This document shows, one piece after another, positions 53,718 through 64,000 of a DNA stretch of 64,000 bases; the stretch's first letter is position 1, and each line of letters opens with the position of its first letter. The notes under the pieces were generated by a model that searched no databases, was not told the origin of the DNA, and was given only the letters and a program-made list of their open reading frames with translations. This DNA comes from Siphonodentalium dalli (lineage: Eukaryota > Mollusca > Scaphopoda > Gadilida > Siphonodentaliidae), in assembly GCA_032622095.1 (NCBI GenBank), contig CP136065.1, forward strand, positions 35,496,732 to 35,560,731, read 5' to 3'. A program made the position numbers and the translations under genes.

Positions 53718-55654
53718 ACAATTCCAACGATAATCTATGCTTCCGTCGCCAATTAAAAGCGTTTTCAGTTATGTGATCTTTTTCGATGAAACATTTATGA
53801 ATGGTTATATAAATGTTCACTGTGTATGTGTGATACGAATGGTGTTGAATTTTCGTTTTACTTTTGCATGGTAAGCTGAACATTGACTTTGGAAATTGTA
53901 TTAAATTCGGTGTCACATTGGACTGCCCAACTTCAGATGGGATTCTTGCCATTACTCAAATTGGGGTAACTGAAAGTTAATAACGACAACATGCTATAGG
54001 GTGTATTGAGGATCAAGAAAATCAAGCACGCAGATTACCACTTATGTTAATTTATCTTATATCAATCAATATGTTATTGGTCACTCCATATACAGCCTAT
54101 ATACAGTTTAAAAAAATAAACAAATCAGGCCTGAACATGCAAATGGTCGACCCAGGATTACAGCACAAATTAAGCCAAGATCCCTTCAATGTTTCATGGA
54201 TGACATTTCGGCAAATTCAAAGAGATAGTAATGTGTCCCATATTTTTTATGCTGAATGGTTTCTATGTTCATACACCCCTTTGCGGAATAAGTTTTAAAT
54301 ATTCTCTAATTACCCCATAAGACGATTTGACTTCTGATACAGAAAGGACACTAATGTGCTAACGAGGTTGTGGTAGCCTACCAGCGGCAGGGTTCCACAG
54401 CTTTCCTATGCGGGTGCCTCTACAACAACAAAATGGCCTCTTGTTGTTCACAGTGTTAATTAGAAAACACCGTTGTTTTTACTGGTGCATCCACACACCA
54501 GCTATCTGTGCAGAAACACGCTACTTAAGGGTAGGTGGCACACGAAAACATCATTCTCACTCATTGCCATTTGAAACAAGTTACCCACATTTTATCTTCA
54601 ATATAGTTTCCTCATCAGCTAACGAAGTACACATAAGGTGAGTCTTACAAAATTTCGACTTGAAGATCTACGGGTACGTTCACAAACTTGGCAACAGTTG
54701 ACAAACCTTCATGAAATTCTTCATAGCTGGCTATCTATAAATATATTTATTGCAAAGCTATCTATATTGCCCACGATCGAGTGATAAATTCGGGAATGAC
54801 AAAAAGATAAGATAAGATAAATTTATTGACAGATACGCCCGCTCGTGATGATAAGTATAGTAACATAAATATATTAATGTTCAATGTTTGGTGATTCACA
54901 TCGTTTATGTAGAAAGAGTTGGACCATGTTGCAGATGATATTACATGTTTTGGGTTCATCATTACTCAAGATGATTAAGAATTTCTGTTGGTCAGCCATA
55001 TTATTAAAGGTCTGAATATTGTCGCTTATATTTCCGCAAATAAACGATATCTTAGATGTTTATAAATGGGGCATCGCATAATAAAGTGTTCTTCGGTTTC
55101 TACCTCCATAAACCAATACAAAGTGTGTATTCGATCGTTGTATTGCTTATAAGGCCGATGAAATGCCACGAGTTAATGCATGATTTATTCTTGCCACATA
55201 CATGTATTTGAATGCCCAGATGTCAGTTATACATATAACTTATGGAAATACATACAAAACAGAGAGTAGTTTATCGTTATAATTATACTAGTACAATATA
55301 TACAGCCATCTACGATGAATTTAACTTGTAAAATTACAATCGTGTGAATGTATCCTAACCGTGCACATGAAGGTTGAATACGATATATCTCTCAGCAGCT
55401 TAATATGTCTCGAGGAAATATTTTACCATTTGTTCTCACAAATCGGAAAGAATAATTTAGAACAATACTGTGACATTTTTGATTGAAAATCTGTTTTACG
55501 CTTTGATGTGAACCATGTATATATATAGTAGTATCAACACGTCCATTTTATTGAGAATAATTATGCAAAAAAAAAAAAAAATGTCTCAAAAACAGGTTCC
55601 TATATTTGTATTATTATTTGGGAGTGTTGTCGGGAACATATAGAGCATCTTTAA
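53718..55654. other. Region upstream of G3, no gene called
   Basis: At 54803-54820 (AGATA)n joins AATTTATTGACAG, a minus-strand retroposon 3' end of the type nested at 19249-19445. A plus-strand donor-like AAG|GTGAGTCTT at 54639 could close a 5' exon of G3, without further support. A13 at 55567. Confidence 0.4.
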
Positions 55655-55990
55655 AGGAACACCTGGTTTGAAGGTCTCAATGAGGCCTGATAATACGGTG
55701 CTAGCGCCACCAAATCCATCCCATATATGGACCTCATTCTGCATGGCCTTATCTGCTAAAGGATACCTATGTAGAATCAGATTTAAATTCTCAGATGGTG
55801 AAGATTGTAGTGTGCACCCATTGGACACCTCGGTTATGTAAACTTGTTTATTTGATAATAAATACTCATCCAGAGACCTTAGTATAATGAGGTCCCCAGA
55901 GGGTGGATTTAGTGACGCTTGCCCACTGTGCTGGGTAGCGTCACTGAATTAACCCTCCGTGGACCTCATTCTGCAAATGTCCGGTACCAT
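55655..55990. mobile_element. Family C MITE, decayed
   Basis: Left hairpin largely broken (55680-55745), middle with 'GGTGAAGATTGTAGTGTGCA', second hairpin 55885-55972 (AATGAGGTCCCCAGAGGG ... ACCTCATTCTGCAAATG), right end 'ATTCTCAGACATG'. Confidence 0.7.
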
Positions 55991-57397
55991 ATTCTCAGAC
56001 ATGATCTGAATCAACCAGTGGTTGATGCCCAGATTGTTATGAAGAGTTTTACCACTATTCGGACTGAATTGACATTCCTACCATGGTTTTCACTAATGGC
56101 CACCAGACAATGTATAGTGATAAAGCATGCAGTATGTGTATGCAAACCACATCGAGACACTGTATATTCATGTGCATTCCAAATTCACCCCCTTAAACCA
56201 GACCGGGGAATTCCATTTTACCCTCCACATTGGGATGGAATTTCAAGCTGGTAACTGTTGGACATGTTAACACGCCTTTGGTTGGAAATTTTCAACTGAT
56301 GCCCATTTCAGTCCAAATAATTGACCTAGAGTATAGGAAAAAATATTCGACCTTTTGGTTTAAAACACACAGTACACACTAAATACTGATCGGAATAACT
56401 AAACTATCAGAATAAATTCAATACTTTTGGTCTGAACATTTCAACTAATGATTCGGGCACGATATTTATTTTAGCCTATAAGTAGGGTGTGAGGCGCATT
56501 CGAACCCACTGTTATATGTTAGGACTTAGCCATACTTATTATCTGAACTACTCGTCAATGGGTATTTAGTAAAGAAAGGAATAAGTGTTGGTTAAAGTTG
56601 GTTAAAATTTTTGTCTGAAATGGGCATCAGTTGGAAAATAAAGTTTTAATGAGCATTAGTTGGAAATTTCTAACAGTTTTAATGGGCATCCGTTGGAAAT
56701 AAGTGAGAACATTTCGGTTCACATGACATTTCGCGAACATGCTTGGTCTGGTTTAATGTTGTGGTGGGGGGGGGGGGGGGGTGCAGTTGGAAATTTATAG
56801 TTGGACCCCTCCATCTTATACCCTATACATATCAATGCACCTGATGGGTAGTTAATTGCCCGTACGTGTAATATTTGTTCAAACTATAATAACGGCTGTT
56901 TGTTGATCATATCCGAACACACATATACGTATGGATCCAAAGGCATTTTTCTGTCCGTCGGCTTCTTATTTATATGATCCCAACAAATGACTAGTAGGCT
57001 AGTCCATTGAATACATGCATCATCAGCTGGACCAACATCCGTTTATATTTTTATAGCTTAAACTTCTCTGTATACTAAATACTCATTGACGAGTAGTTGC
57101 CACAGGAAATGTTCAGATAATAAGTTCGGCAGGACTATAGAATAGGCCGCTGTTGCAATTATTATCGGGACAATTCACACCACTTAATATAAACCATTCT
57201 GCATGGGTCCTTTTATCTATCGGCTTATATTTACTGAACATCCCTATATGAATAATATACAATTACATTTTACACTTTTATAACTGATGGGGGAATCCAT
57301 TTAAAGAAATGGTTAAGAACCCCATTCCAATATGGTTAATAATGTTACCGATCCATGTGACCGTTGTTTAACGCTATTTATATATTCTTTTTTTCAG
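55991..57397. other. Spacer before G3, probable intron
   Basis: 'GTTGGAAATTT' motifs at 56280, 56660 and 56787. G17 at 56764. A family D left end ('ACTAAATACTCATTGACGAG', 'GGAAATGTTCAGATAATAAG') at 57072-57126 and another at 56535-56575. Confidence 0.45.
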
Positions 57398-58144
57398 ATG
57401 GATCGCACGTTCAACGTCTACAACCACAACATTCTCGACTGGACGTACGAAGAGAACGACCAAATGGACGCAGACCTCATCCTGTCTGACATCCAATCCA
57501 CACTGATCTCTGGCAGAGATATTCGCCGAGAGAACAACCAAATAGACACAGACCTCATCCTGTCTGACATCCAATCCACACTGATCTCCGGCAGACAGAT
57601 TCGTCGAGAGAAACTCAACAGATCCATCGAAAAGGTCATCGACTTCCTGCAAAATGACGTCACACCGTCTCTGATGTGTGATGACATCATCCGATTGGAA
57701 CCAATGAGGACCGATGGCTGCGATTCCGGCGTCGGTTTGACGACCAACTGTCAACATACATGCCCGATGACTGATGCCACGCCATTTCGGCCAACCGTCA
57801 CCAATCGCACGAACATTCGCAGAAAGCTGTTTACCGGAACTGTTACCCCGAAATTCAATCGAACATCCACACCGATGCCTTTGTCCGCCAAGAATCCCGA
57901 TAGCAACTCTCGACCAGAACTCGTTTTCGGACAGCGAACAAATGGCCCCATCGAGAAGATAAGTGCTGATCTCAACAACTACGCCAATAAGAAGGGGAGA
58001 AAACTCGTGCGTACATCGACTAAGATCGACAACCATGCTTCGAAAAACTACAACAAGAAAGCGACAAAAGAGAAGCTGAAATGGTTCAACAAACTCATCA
58101 AGGTCGGACGCTCCAGTGACATCAAGGTGTTGGCCACTCTGTAA
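57398..58144 (+). CDS. G3, unrecognised protein, 248 residues
   Basis: The exon begins right after TTCTTTTTTTCAG; the first codon is ATG (MDRTFNVYNHN). The extra 22 codons readable upstream are intron sequence. GC and codon use are clearly higher than the surroundings. Residues 19-70 hold two copies of a 26-residue unit (DLILSDIQSTLISGR). Next comes 'SIEKVIDFLQ' (about 76-85); then a Ser/Thr/Pro-rich stretch with IRRKLF and nearby TP sites (about 140-160); then a basic C-terminal block 'KWFNKLIKV' ending IKVLATL. The central and C-terminal blocks recur in G2. RRKLF fits the short RxL cyclin-docking pattern and, with TP sites, hints at cell-cycle regulation, but this is speculative. The long open frame on the opposite strand is its shadow. 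Confidence 0.8.
   Translation: MDRTFNVYNHNILDWTYEENDQMDADLILSDIQSTLISGRDIRRENNQIDTDLILSDIQSTLISGRQIRREKLNRSIEKVIDFLQNDVTPSLMCDDIIRLEPMRTDGCDSGVGLTTNCQHTCPMTDATPFRPTVTNRTNIRRKLFTGTVTPKFNRTSTPMPLSAKNPDSNSRPELVFGQRTNGPIEKISADLNNYANKKGRKLVRTSTKIDNHASKNYNKKATKEKLKWFNKLIKVGRSSDIKVLATL
57452..57607 (+). repeat. 78-bp in-frame tandem duplication within G3
   Basis: Units start GAGAACGACCAAATGGACG (57452) and GAGAACAACCAAATAGACA (57530). The middle 40 bases are identical. It adds 26 residues without a frameshift. Confidence 0.92.
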
Positions 58145-58260
58145 GACACTAGCTGTTAAGCGCATGTTCGCTGACAACACAATTGTTAAGTTTTCGATGT
58201 TTAACTATTTGTTATTTTGTGCGAATTCGTGTGTTTAGTGCTTTTGTTTACAATGATTTG

Positions 58261-58266
58261 AATAAA
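58261..58266 (+). terminator. Poly(A) signal of G3
   Basis: AATAAA 117 bases after the G3 stop, in AT-rich 3' UTR-like DNA. Confidence 0.65.
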
Positions 58267-58465
58267 ATGTTCAATTAAATGACGGGTTATTTTCCGAATT
58301 ATCTGAGACAATGCCCAAACCCTAACGAGCATGAATGTGCTTTAGCACACCAAGAGGAAGTTAGATATTTCCCATAAAGTAATACTACTTGGGGATTTTA
58401 ATTCAAATTATCTAGATCCCTCGTCCAAACTTAAAAATATCACAGACTATTTTTCACTCAGAAAT

Positions 58466-59890
58466 GTGATTACATCCCCGACCAGAATCACTGCTACATC
58501 CGCGACGCTTCTGGACCCCATCATTATAAGCCCTGACATTCAAGTGAGGGATGCCGACATCCTTGACTTAGAAATTTCGGACCACTTAGGTGTTTATGCG
58601 ACCATCTCATTTGATCAACTGTCAACCCCTTCCTTCCAAAGGAAAATATGGAACTATAATCGCGGCGACTTCCAAAAGGCGGCAATTTTAATAAATGATA
58701 TAAATTGGGACGATCTCCTCCAGCCTGAAAACGACATTGATAGGGCAGTGCAAATTTTCTATGATAAATTCTTTGAAATAATGCGAATCACTATACCACA
58801 AACTACAGTTACGATAAGATCGAAAGACAAAATTTGGTTCAATAGCGACATCCGACGTGAGATTCGACGTCGAGATAGATTGCGATCGGTCGCCATCAAG
58901 TCTGGCACTGAAAATAATTGGACAAAATACAAAAAATCGAGGAACAAAGTCAACAACATGAAAAAGTATGCGAAAGCCAAATTTGAAAACAATATCGAAG
59001 ATAGGGTAAATGACAGTTCTTCGCCCCGTGAATTCTGGCATCTCATCAACTTTCTTTTGAACAAAAAGAAGATAACAAAAATACCACCTATTTATTCTAC
59101 GGATGGAGATATTAAAGTCAATGGTGTATCTTTTGCCTCAAACGATTTGGGAAAAGCCGAGTGCCTGAATAAACAATTCCTCTCAAATTCCACGATTGAC
59201 CAGAAAGATCACAAACTACCTGATTTCAGTTCACGATGCAATATAGAATTATCAGAACTTAAATTTTCAGTCGATGATGTCATATCTGCGATCAGATCAC
59301 TTAAAACGAACAAAGCCTATGGCTATGACGGAGTTAGTCCAAAAATGCTCCACGGCACGGCTAACGCTATAGCCCACCCTCTTTTCTTAATTTTTAAAAA
59401 ATCTCTACAAACGGGAAAGTTCCCATCACAGTGGAAGAAAGCCAATGTGATTCCTATCTTTAAAAATGGAGATTCCGCAGATAGCGCTAATTACCGACCA
59501 ATTTCCCTTCTACCATGTCTGGGAAAAATTCTTGAAAAGTTAGTTCTAAAGAGAATCTCGTCCTTTTTCGATGAGAATAAACTCCTATTTCAAAATCAGT
59601 CGGGTTTCGTTCCGAAACACAGCACTACATTCCAAATGATTGATCTTTATCACCAGCTGTGTCAGACACTCGACAAAGGCTTATACACTTGTTCAGTATT
59701 TTGTGATATCTCTAAAGCCTTCGAGAGAGTCTGGCACAGAGGGTTGATTGCCAAAACTACCGCGTATGGGATAACAGGGTCGCTTTCTAAATGGCTGGAG
59801 GACTATCTCACTAACAGGAAGCAAAGGGTCCGAATCAATAACACTTATTCTGATTTTGAAACCATCACAGCGGGTGTTCCCCAAGGATAA
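58466..59890 (+). pseudogene. ORF2 part 1: endonuclease C-terminus and RT fingers/palm
   Basis: 474 codons from an internal Met; the frame is open upstream to about 58344. Endonuclease: SDHLGVY with the catalytic His at about residue 40. RT: 'ANVIPIFKNGD', 'YRPISLLPCLGKILEKLV' (about 330-365), QSGFVPKHST, and motif A CDISKAFERVW (about 411-421). The frame ends in TAA just after GVPQG (RT motif B). The stop results from a 1-base deletion: the expected continuation ILGPFLFLIYIND is in another frame from 59890. Confidence 0.87.
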
Positions 59891-61143
59891 TCCTTGGGCC
59901 TTTCCTATTTTTAATATACATTAATGACATACCAGATAACCTCATATCAACTGTTAGAATGTATGCTGATGACACATGTCTCACAGCTTCTCACTTCAAT
60001 CTTAACATCCTACAATCAGAACTAAACGAGGACCTCAAAAGGGTCAGTCTATGGGCAGACAACTGGTTAGTTTCGTTCAATCCCAAGAAAACCAAGGCAA
60101 TATCCTTCTCATTCGTGCCTCAAGATAATTCCCCAGATTTAATATTCCAGGACGAAACTATTTCATTTAACGAATCGCATAAGCACCTTGGCCTTGAATT
60201 TCAATCAAATTTAAAATGGAACAAACAAATAGAACACACAGCAAACAAAGCTGCTTCTAGACTATCACAATTGAGGAAATTTAAAAACGATCTCGATAGA
60301 AAGACACTCGAATTTTTTTACAATACGTATATCCTTCCTATTTTGGATTATGCTGACGTCGTATGGGATTCAGCACCCGATTACTTATTGGAAAAACTCG
60401 ACCGAATACATAAAGACGCCGCTAGAATCGTAACCGGCCTAAATCGTTCAGTATCACTTAACAAGTTATGGCTTGAGGTAGGTTGGCGGACACTACACAG
60501 GCGTAGGCAACATCGCCATTTGCAAGCAATTTACAGAATTATCAATGAAGACGCCCCTTTGTATCTGACATATCTCCTACCGGCACGCTCCAGAGAACGA
60601 TCGGATTATAATCTTAGATTTCCAAATTAATTTTATTCCTATTTCGCTAACACTGAGCATTTTAAACAGTCATTTCTCCCATCTGTTGTTCTGGAATGGA
60701 ACAAATTACCTGTGTATGTAATCAATGCAACCTCCATTTCCGATTTCAAAGCCAATTTAGGTATTATAGACCCAATAATAAAACCACCCTCTTATTTTTA
60801 TACAGGAAAAAGGAAAATTAATATAATACACTGTAAAATTCGGAATCAGTGTAGTGATCTCCGTTCGGATATGTTTGATAATCACATATCAGATTCGCCT
60901 ATATGCCCCTGTAACTTAGACATTGAAGACGCCAATCACTATTTTCATGTTTGCCCTTTATTTGTAGATCAGAGAATTGACTTTTACCGAAATTTAAGTA
61001 TTAATGGCTTTCAATCATTAGAAGCAAATAATTTCTTATATGGGGTAAAAGGTATATCAAATCAAAAGAACACTACTCTTTTCCGCATTACTCAATCTTT
61101 TATAGCTAAAACAGAGCGTTTTGAACAAACCCATGTATGGTAA
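59891..61143 (+). pseudogene. ORF2 part 2: RT catalytic YADD, thumb and zinc domain
   Basis: The frame resumes with ILGPFLFLIYINDIP. MYADD at about 59959-59973 supplies the catalytic aspartates. The thumb 'FYNTYILPILDYADVVWDS' follows, then 'WLEVGWRTLHRRR' and SDYNLRFPN. A single TAA (60628-60630) interrupts an otherwise continuous frame; beyond it come 'FKQSFLPSVV', 'KINIIHCKIRNQCSDLRSD' and the zinc motif CPCN...NHYFHVCP, to the TAA at 61141-61143. Confidence 0.87.
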
Positions 61144-61539
61144 ATTTCGCTATTCATCTTTCAACTCACTGAGTTCTAGCGTTTTCTTCTTAACCGAGAT
61201 TGGAATACAGATGGAAACCCGACATCCGCAGCACACACACACTCTGCACTCTTCTTTATAAACAGTTTGCTATATCTGCTATGTATTTTTATGTATGTTC
61301 CATGATTGTATTAGGAGAGGGGCAAGTTTATAAGTTTTGTAACTTGTGCCCTGATCCCTATGTATATTTTTTCTAAATACATTAAAATATGTTTAAAGTA
61401 AAGTAAGAGGAAGTGGTATGCACCTTCCAATTTGTTACAAGCTGGACTTAAATTATATCTATCATTTAGGAATATATCTCCGGGGAGCTCGCTGCGCCCA
61501 TTTCGTGTTCGGGAGTAGATACACTCAAAAACAATTGGG

Positions 61540-62016
61540 TTAAAGGTACTCAACCCGATAAAACTCCTCTCAATTACTATTTCAATGGCTTCGGGGGTCA
61601 AAAATATTTGATTCGAGTCGAGTAAGTCACCCATCAAAGCTCAGATTTGTTAGATATCGATTTTAGAAATCTATTATTTTTCATTATCGGGAATACTATC
61701 TGGCCCAGAACTCAGTAAAAATTGCGTTAAAATTACCACTTGATTTTAGAGTTATTCATCCTTGTCTGTTTGAATAGAATTGGAGTACACATCCAGAGCA
61801 GATTACGGCAGTTATCAGTACTCATCTCGCGAACATAACAAATTTGAAAAATCAATATCTAATAACTCTGAGCTTTGTTTGATGGGTTCCTCGACTCGAA
61901 TCAAATATTTTTTACCCCCAAAGCCAAAGAAATAGTAATATAGGACCCTCTGATCGGATTGTTGTTGTTGGAATCTGTTGAGATGGGGACCCTCTTTACG
62001 GGTTGAGTACCTTTAA
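61540..62016. mobile_element. TTAA-flanked MITE with AAAGGTACTCAA ends, second copy
   Basis: TTAAAGGTACTCAACCCGAT ... ACGGGTTGAGTACCTTTAA, 477 bp. In inverse orientation to 53006-53490, with matching interior ('CAACAGATTCC' and 'GGGTCCCCATC' in the other copy, complement here). Both TTAA copies intact. Confidence 0.9.
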
Positions 62017-63248
62017 ATATCACTAAAGTTTAGTCAAACTCTAATCCAACGTTTAGTCAACCGAATCCGACTACTAAACTAGTTGGGTTAGACAAAAATA
62101 ATCAGACGTTTGTGTTAAATTAACCAAACATTGGATTTTAAGTAACTAAACAAGGGCTTAGGGAAACCTATATGTCAATATGCAGGTATTGAGGGTTGGT
62201 AAATGATCCGTATACGTTAAATTTGAAGTAGGAGAACGTGTTGCCATTGGTCAGTTCAGTCGGTTTTATTCCAACCATTAAACGCAGATCAGAGTAGATT
62301 ATTTATTGGTAATGATACAAATATCTATACAATTTTACACAAAAGTTGTCACATGTATACAATTGAATGAGCAATATTATGATTATGGAGGGAACTGCGG
62401 TCGACATTAAGATATATATGCAAGTGAGTGATAAAAAGAGCTCACTATTTAGATGTATATAATCAAACAGAGATTTAACCATTTACAGTTTTAAGACGGT
62501 TAGTCGGTGGTATTAATATTAATACATTTTATTATTAATAATGGTCAGCCTCTATAATTAAATATATCATTACCAGGGATAACACTTATTTCCATTGTGG
62601 TCCCTAATACTTATGATGGGTTTAATTACGAAGACTGTCCAGTCTTAAAAGGGTACGGTCAGTTGGAGATCAGAAACCGATATTAGGTACACATAATTAT
62701 GTATATCACATTGCTATGAAAATGTGTGTTTTATAGGACAATAGTTTGACCCTTATACAGCATGGAAGTACCAGAATACCAGTCTAGAAATATCAGCATA
62801 GGTTATGAGTCGTCATATATGGTATACGTGTGCTAATTTGTGCAGTGTAGCATAACTTAAATGGTATATGCATGGCTATACAATAGCTATATATAGCTAT
62901 AATATATGGTAAGATATGGCTGCCAAGTGAGAATCAAAGTAAGCTAATAACACCAATCCCATAAGCTTATTGTAGACTCGTACCTATAAACAAATATCTA
63001 TCCATCCCCCGTAAAATCAGTGGGTTCTGTGAGGTTTCAGCAGCTTTGTGAGTGTGGTATTGCGAGCGCCAACTTATCGCTGTGTATCAAGCATGTTGCT
63101 AAATTAGTGATCACTTACTCCATCACAGAAACCACAGGCCTCCCCAGGGATAACATAGAAAGGACTTTCGGCAGTGTTCACTGTGTTATCGCATCGGTAC
63201 ATGTATCTTAAGCAGATGGGAATTTCAATCAGGTATGAAAAACATATT
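62017..63248. other. Spacer, nothing recognised
   Basis: 'TTTAGTCAA' and 'ACTAAAC' variants recur at 62030-62150 as a short degenerate repeat. The 63-codon frame at 63020-63211 has no domain. Confidence 0.45.
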
Positions 63249-63685
63249 TGTGACCCGCCATATCAAATCCAGTCGGAAGTCGGGATTTTTTTTACCCTGT
63301 GCCAATGCATTCTCTTATATATGCGAGTCGACCATAGGTCGCCTCGCATATATAAGAGAATGCATTGGCCTAACAATTTTAATAATTTTTTCTTGTATTC
63401 TTTAACAATTTTATAATTTCACCCATACAGAGCCCCAGACAAACATGAGCAGACGACACTCTTCTATATGCTTATATATATGTGTGGGGCTCCCTGCAGG
63501 GTAATGGATGTTTTTTTATTTTATGTCCTAAAAAATGTCAGAAACATTTATTTAAAAAATATGATAAAAAATTGTTAGGCCAATGCATTCTCTTATATAT
63601 GCGAGGCGACCTATGATCGACTCGCATATATAAGAGAATGCATTGGCACAGGGTAATCCGACTGGATTTGATATGGCGGGTCACA
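63249..63685. mobile_element. Family A core inside a fourth, unrelated shell
   Basis: Outer arms TGTGACCCGCCATATCAAAT ... ATTTGATATGGCGGGTCACA are a near-perfect inverted pair without TTAA or CCCTTT. Inside, 63295-63653 (CCCTGTGCC ... GGCACAGGG) is the family A core with the same special middle ('AGAGCCCCAGACAAACATGA', 'GGGGCTCCCTGCAGGGTAAT') as 11011-11378. Target duplication not clear. Confidence 0.88.
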
Positions 63686-63700
63686 TTTGTTTAAGATATG

Positions 63701-63816
63701 GACGATCTCCAACGAGTTGAGATATAAGATTTTATGAAACGAGTTTGATAAATTTGATTCACAACTCGTCTACGAGTTTCATAAAATCTAATATCTTAAT
63801 ATAACGAGTTGAAGAT
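63701..63816. repeat. Foldback with AGATTTTATGAAAC arms
   Basis: The left arm (GATCTCCAACGAGTTGAGA ... AGATTTTATGAAAC) pairs with the right arm (GTTTCATAAAATCT ... CAACGAGTT-inverse ... GAAGATC) with a few small bulges. It directly follows the previous element (15 bp gap). Confidence 0.75.
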
Positions 63817-64000
63817 CTTATATATCACATGAAAAAACTTTGAGCTTTATTCCTTTTTAACAAATCAAAATCCTCAAAAGAAGCTGCAACATGCATACAT
63901 TTACAGCAGTGTCTGAGATGATTCACAACCATATACGACAGTATTGCGCGCTCTTGGCTGGCGATGGAAATTACAGTCCCCCAATTAAATTTGCCTTTAG

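Larger units (their letters stand above)
58365..61405 (+). mobile_element. Nearly complete non-LTR retrotransposon, 5' truncated in the endonuclease
   Basis: Similarity starts with the C-terminal part of an apurinic-type endonuclease (LGDFN at 58388-58402), followed by a full reverse transcriptase and a C-terminal zinc domain to 61143. The likely 3' end is near the AT-rich 'TACATTAAAATATGTTTAAA' at about 61380. It lies 220 bp after G3 in the same orientation. It belongs to the CR1/Jockey side of non-LTR elements (inference). One frameshift and one nonsense codon make it inactive as it stands. Confidence 0.85.

Noticed and set aside
57374-58180. 268-codon frame opposite G3
   Set aside because: Shadow of the G3 exon. 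G3 has the splice acceptor, poly(A) signal and a paralogue; the opposite frame has none.

Overview
The window looks like intergenic and intronic DNA of an animal, most likely a marine invertebrate (a lophotrochozoan such as a mollusc is my best guess, at low confidence). It has spliced exons with GT/AG borders, AATAAA signals, non-LTR retrotransposons, tRNA-derived SINEs, AT-rich spacers, long poly-G runs, and a degenerate repeat ending in GACGG-rich DNA plus a 'CTTCGTCTCAGGTGAGC' tail. There is no sign of bacterial or viral organisation.

Host genes are few. G1 (minus strand; exons 42744-42621, 40816-40783, 37342-37297) has three small exons whose splice phases join into one open frame for a charged, probably nuclear protein. 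G2 (minus, 49226-48680) and G3 (plus, 57398-58144) are diverged paralogues of an unrecognised family. In both, the ATG follows a splice acceptor directly; they share a C-terminal block ending ...VLAT(L/F) and a central S(I/V)EK block. G2 carries a frameshift. G3 carries an in-frame 78-bp duplication.

Most of the rest is mobile DNA. Family A elements have TTAA borders, CCCTTT... ends and near-perfect hairpins. Family B elements are TA-flanked foldbacks with CAGTAATGC ends. Family C elements are about 450 bp with terminal hairpins around 'GAGGTCCCCAGAGGGTGAA'. Family D elements end TTAACCCTTTCT-TACTAAATACTC. There are also two hAT-type MITEs with perfect 8-bp target duplications, two further TTAA families (45550-46149; 53006-53490 and 61540-62016), several one-off foldbacks, five non-LTR retrotransposon remnants (one almost intact, 58365-61143), a composite SINE (37921-38322), a 5S rRNA-derived tandem relic (17.2-17.7 kb) and two minisatellites.

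The most unusual observation is in family A. The same internal core, made of two hairpins that are exact reverse complements of each other, sits inside at least four different outer inverted-repeat shells. The hairpin stem differs between sub-families by paired, compensating changes. No transposase for any TTAA, TA or hAT family is visible, so these elements must have been mobilised in trans.
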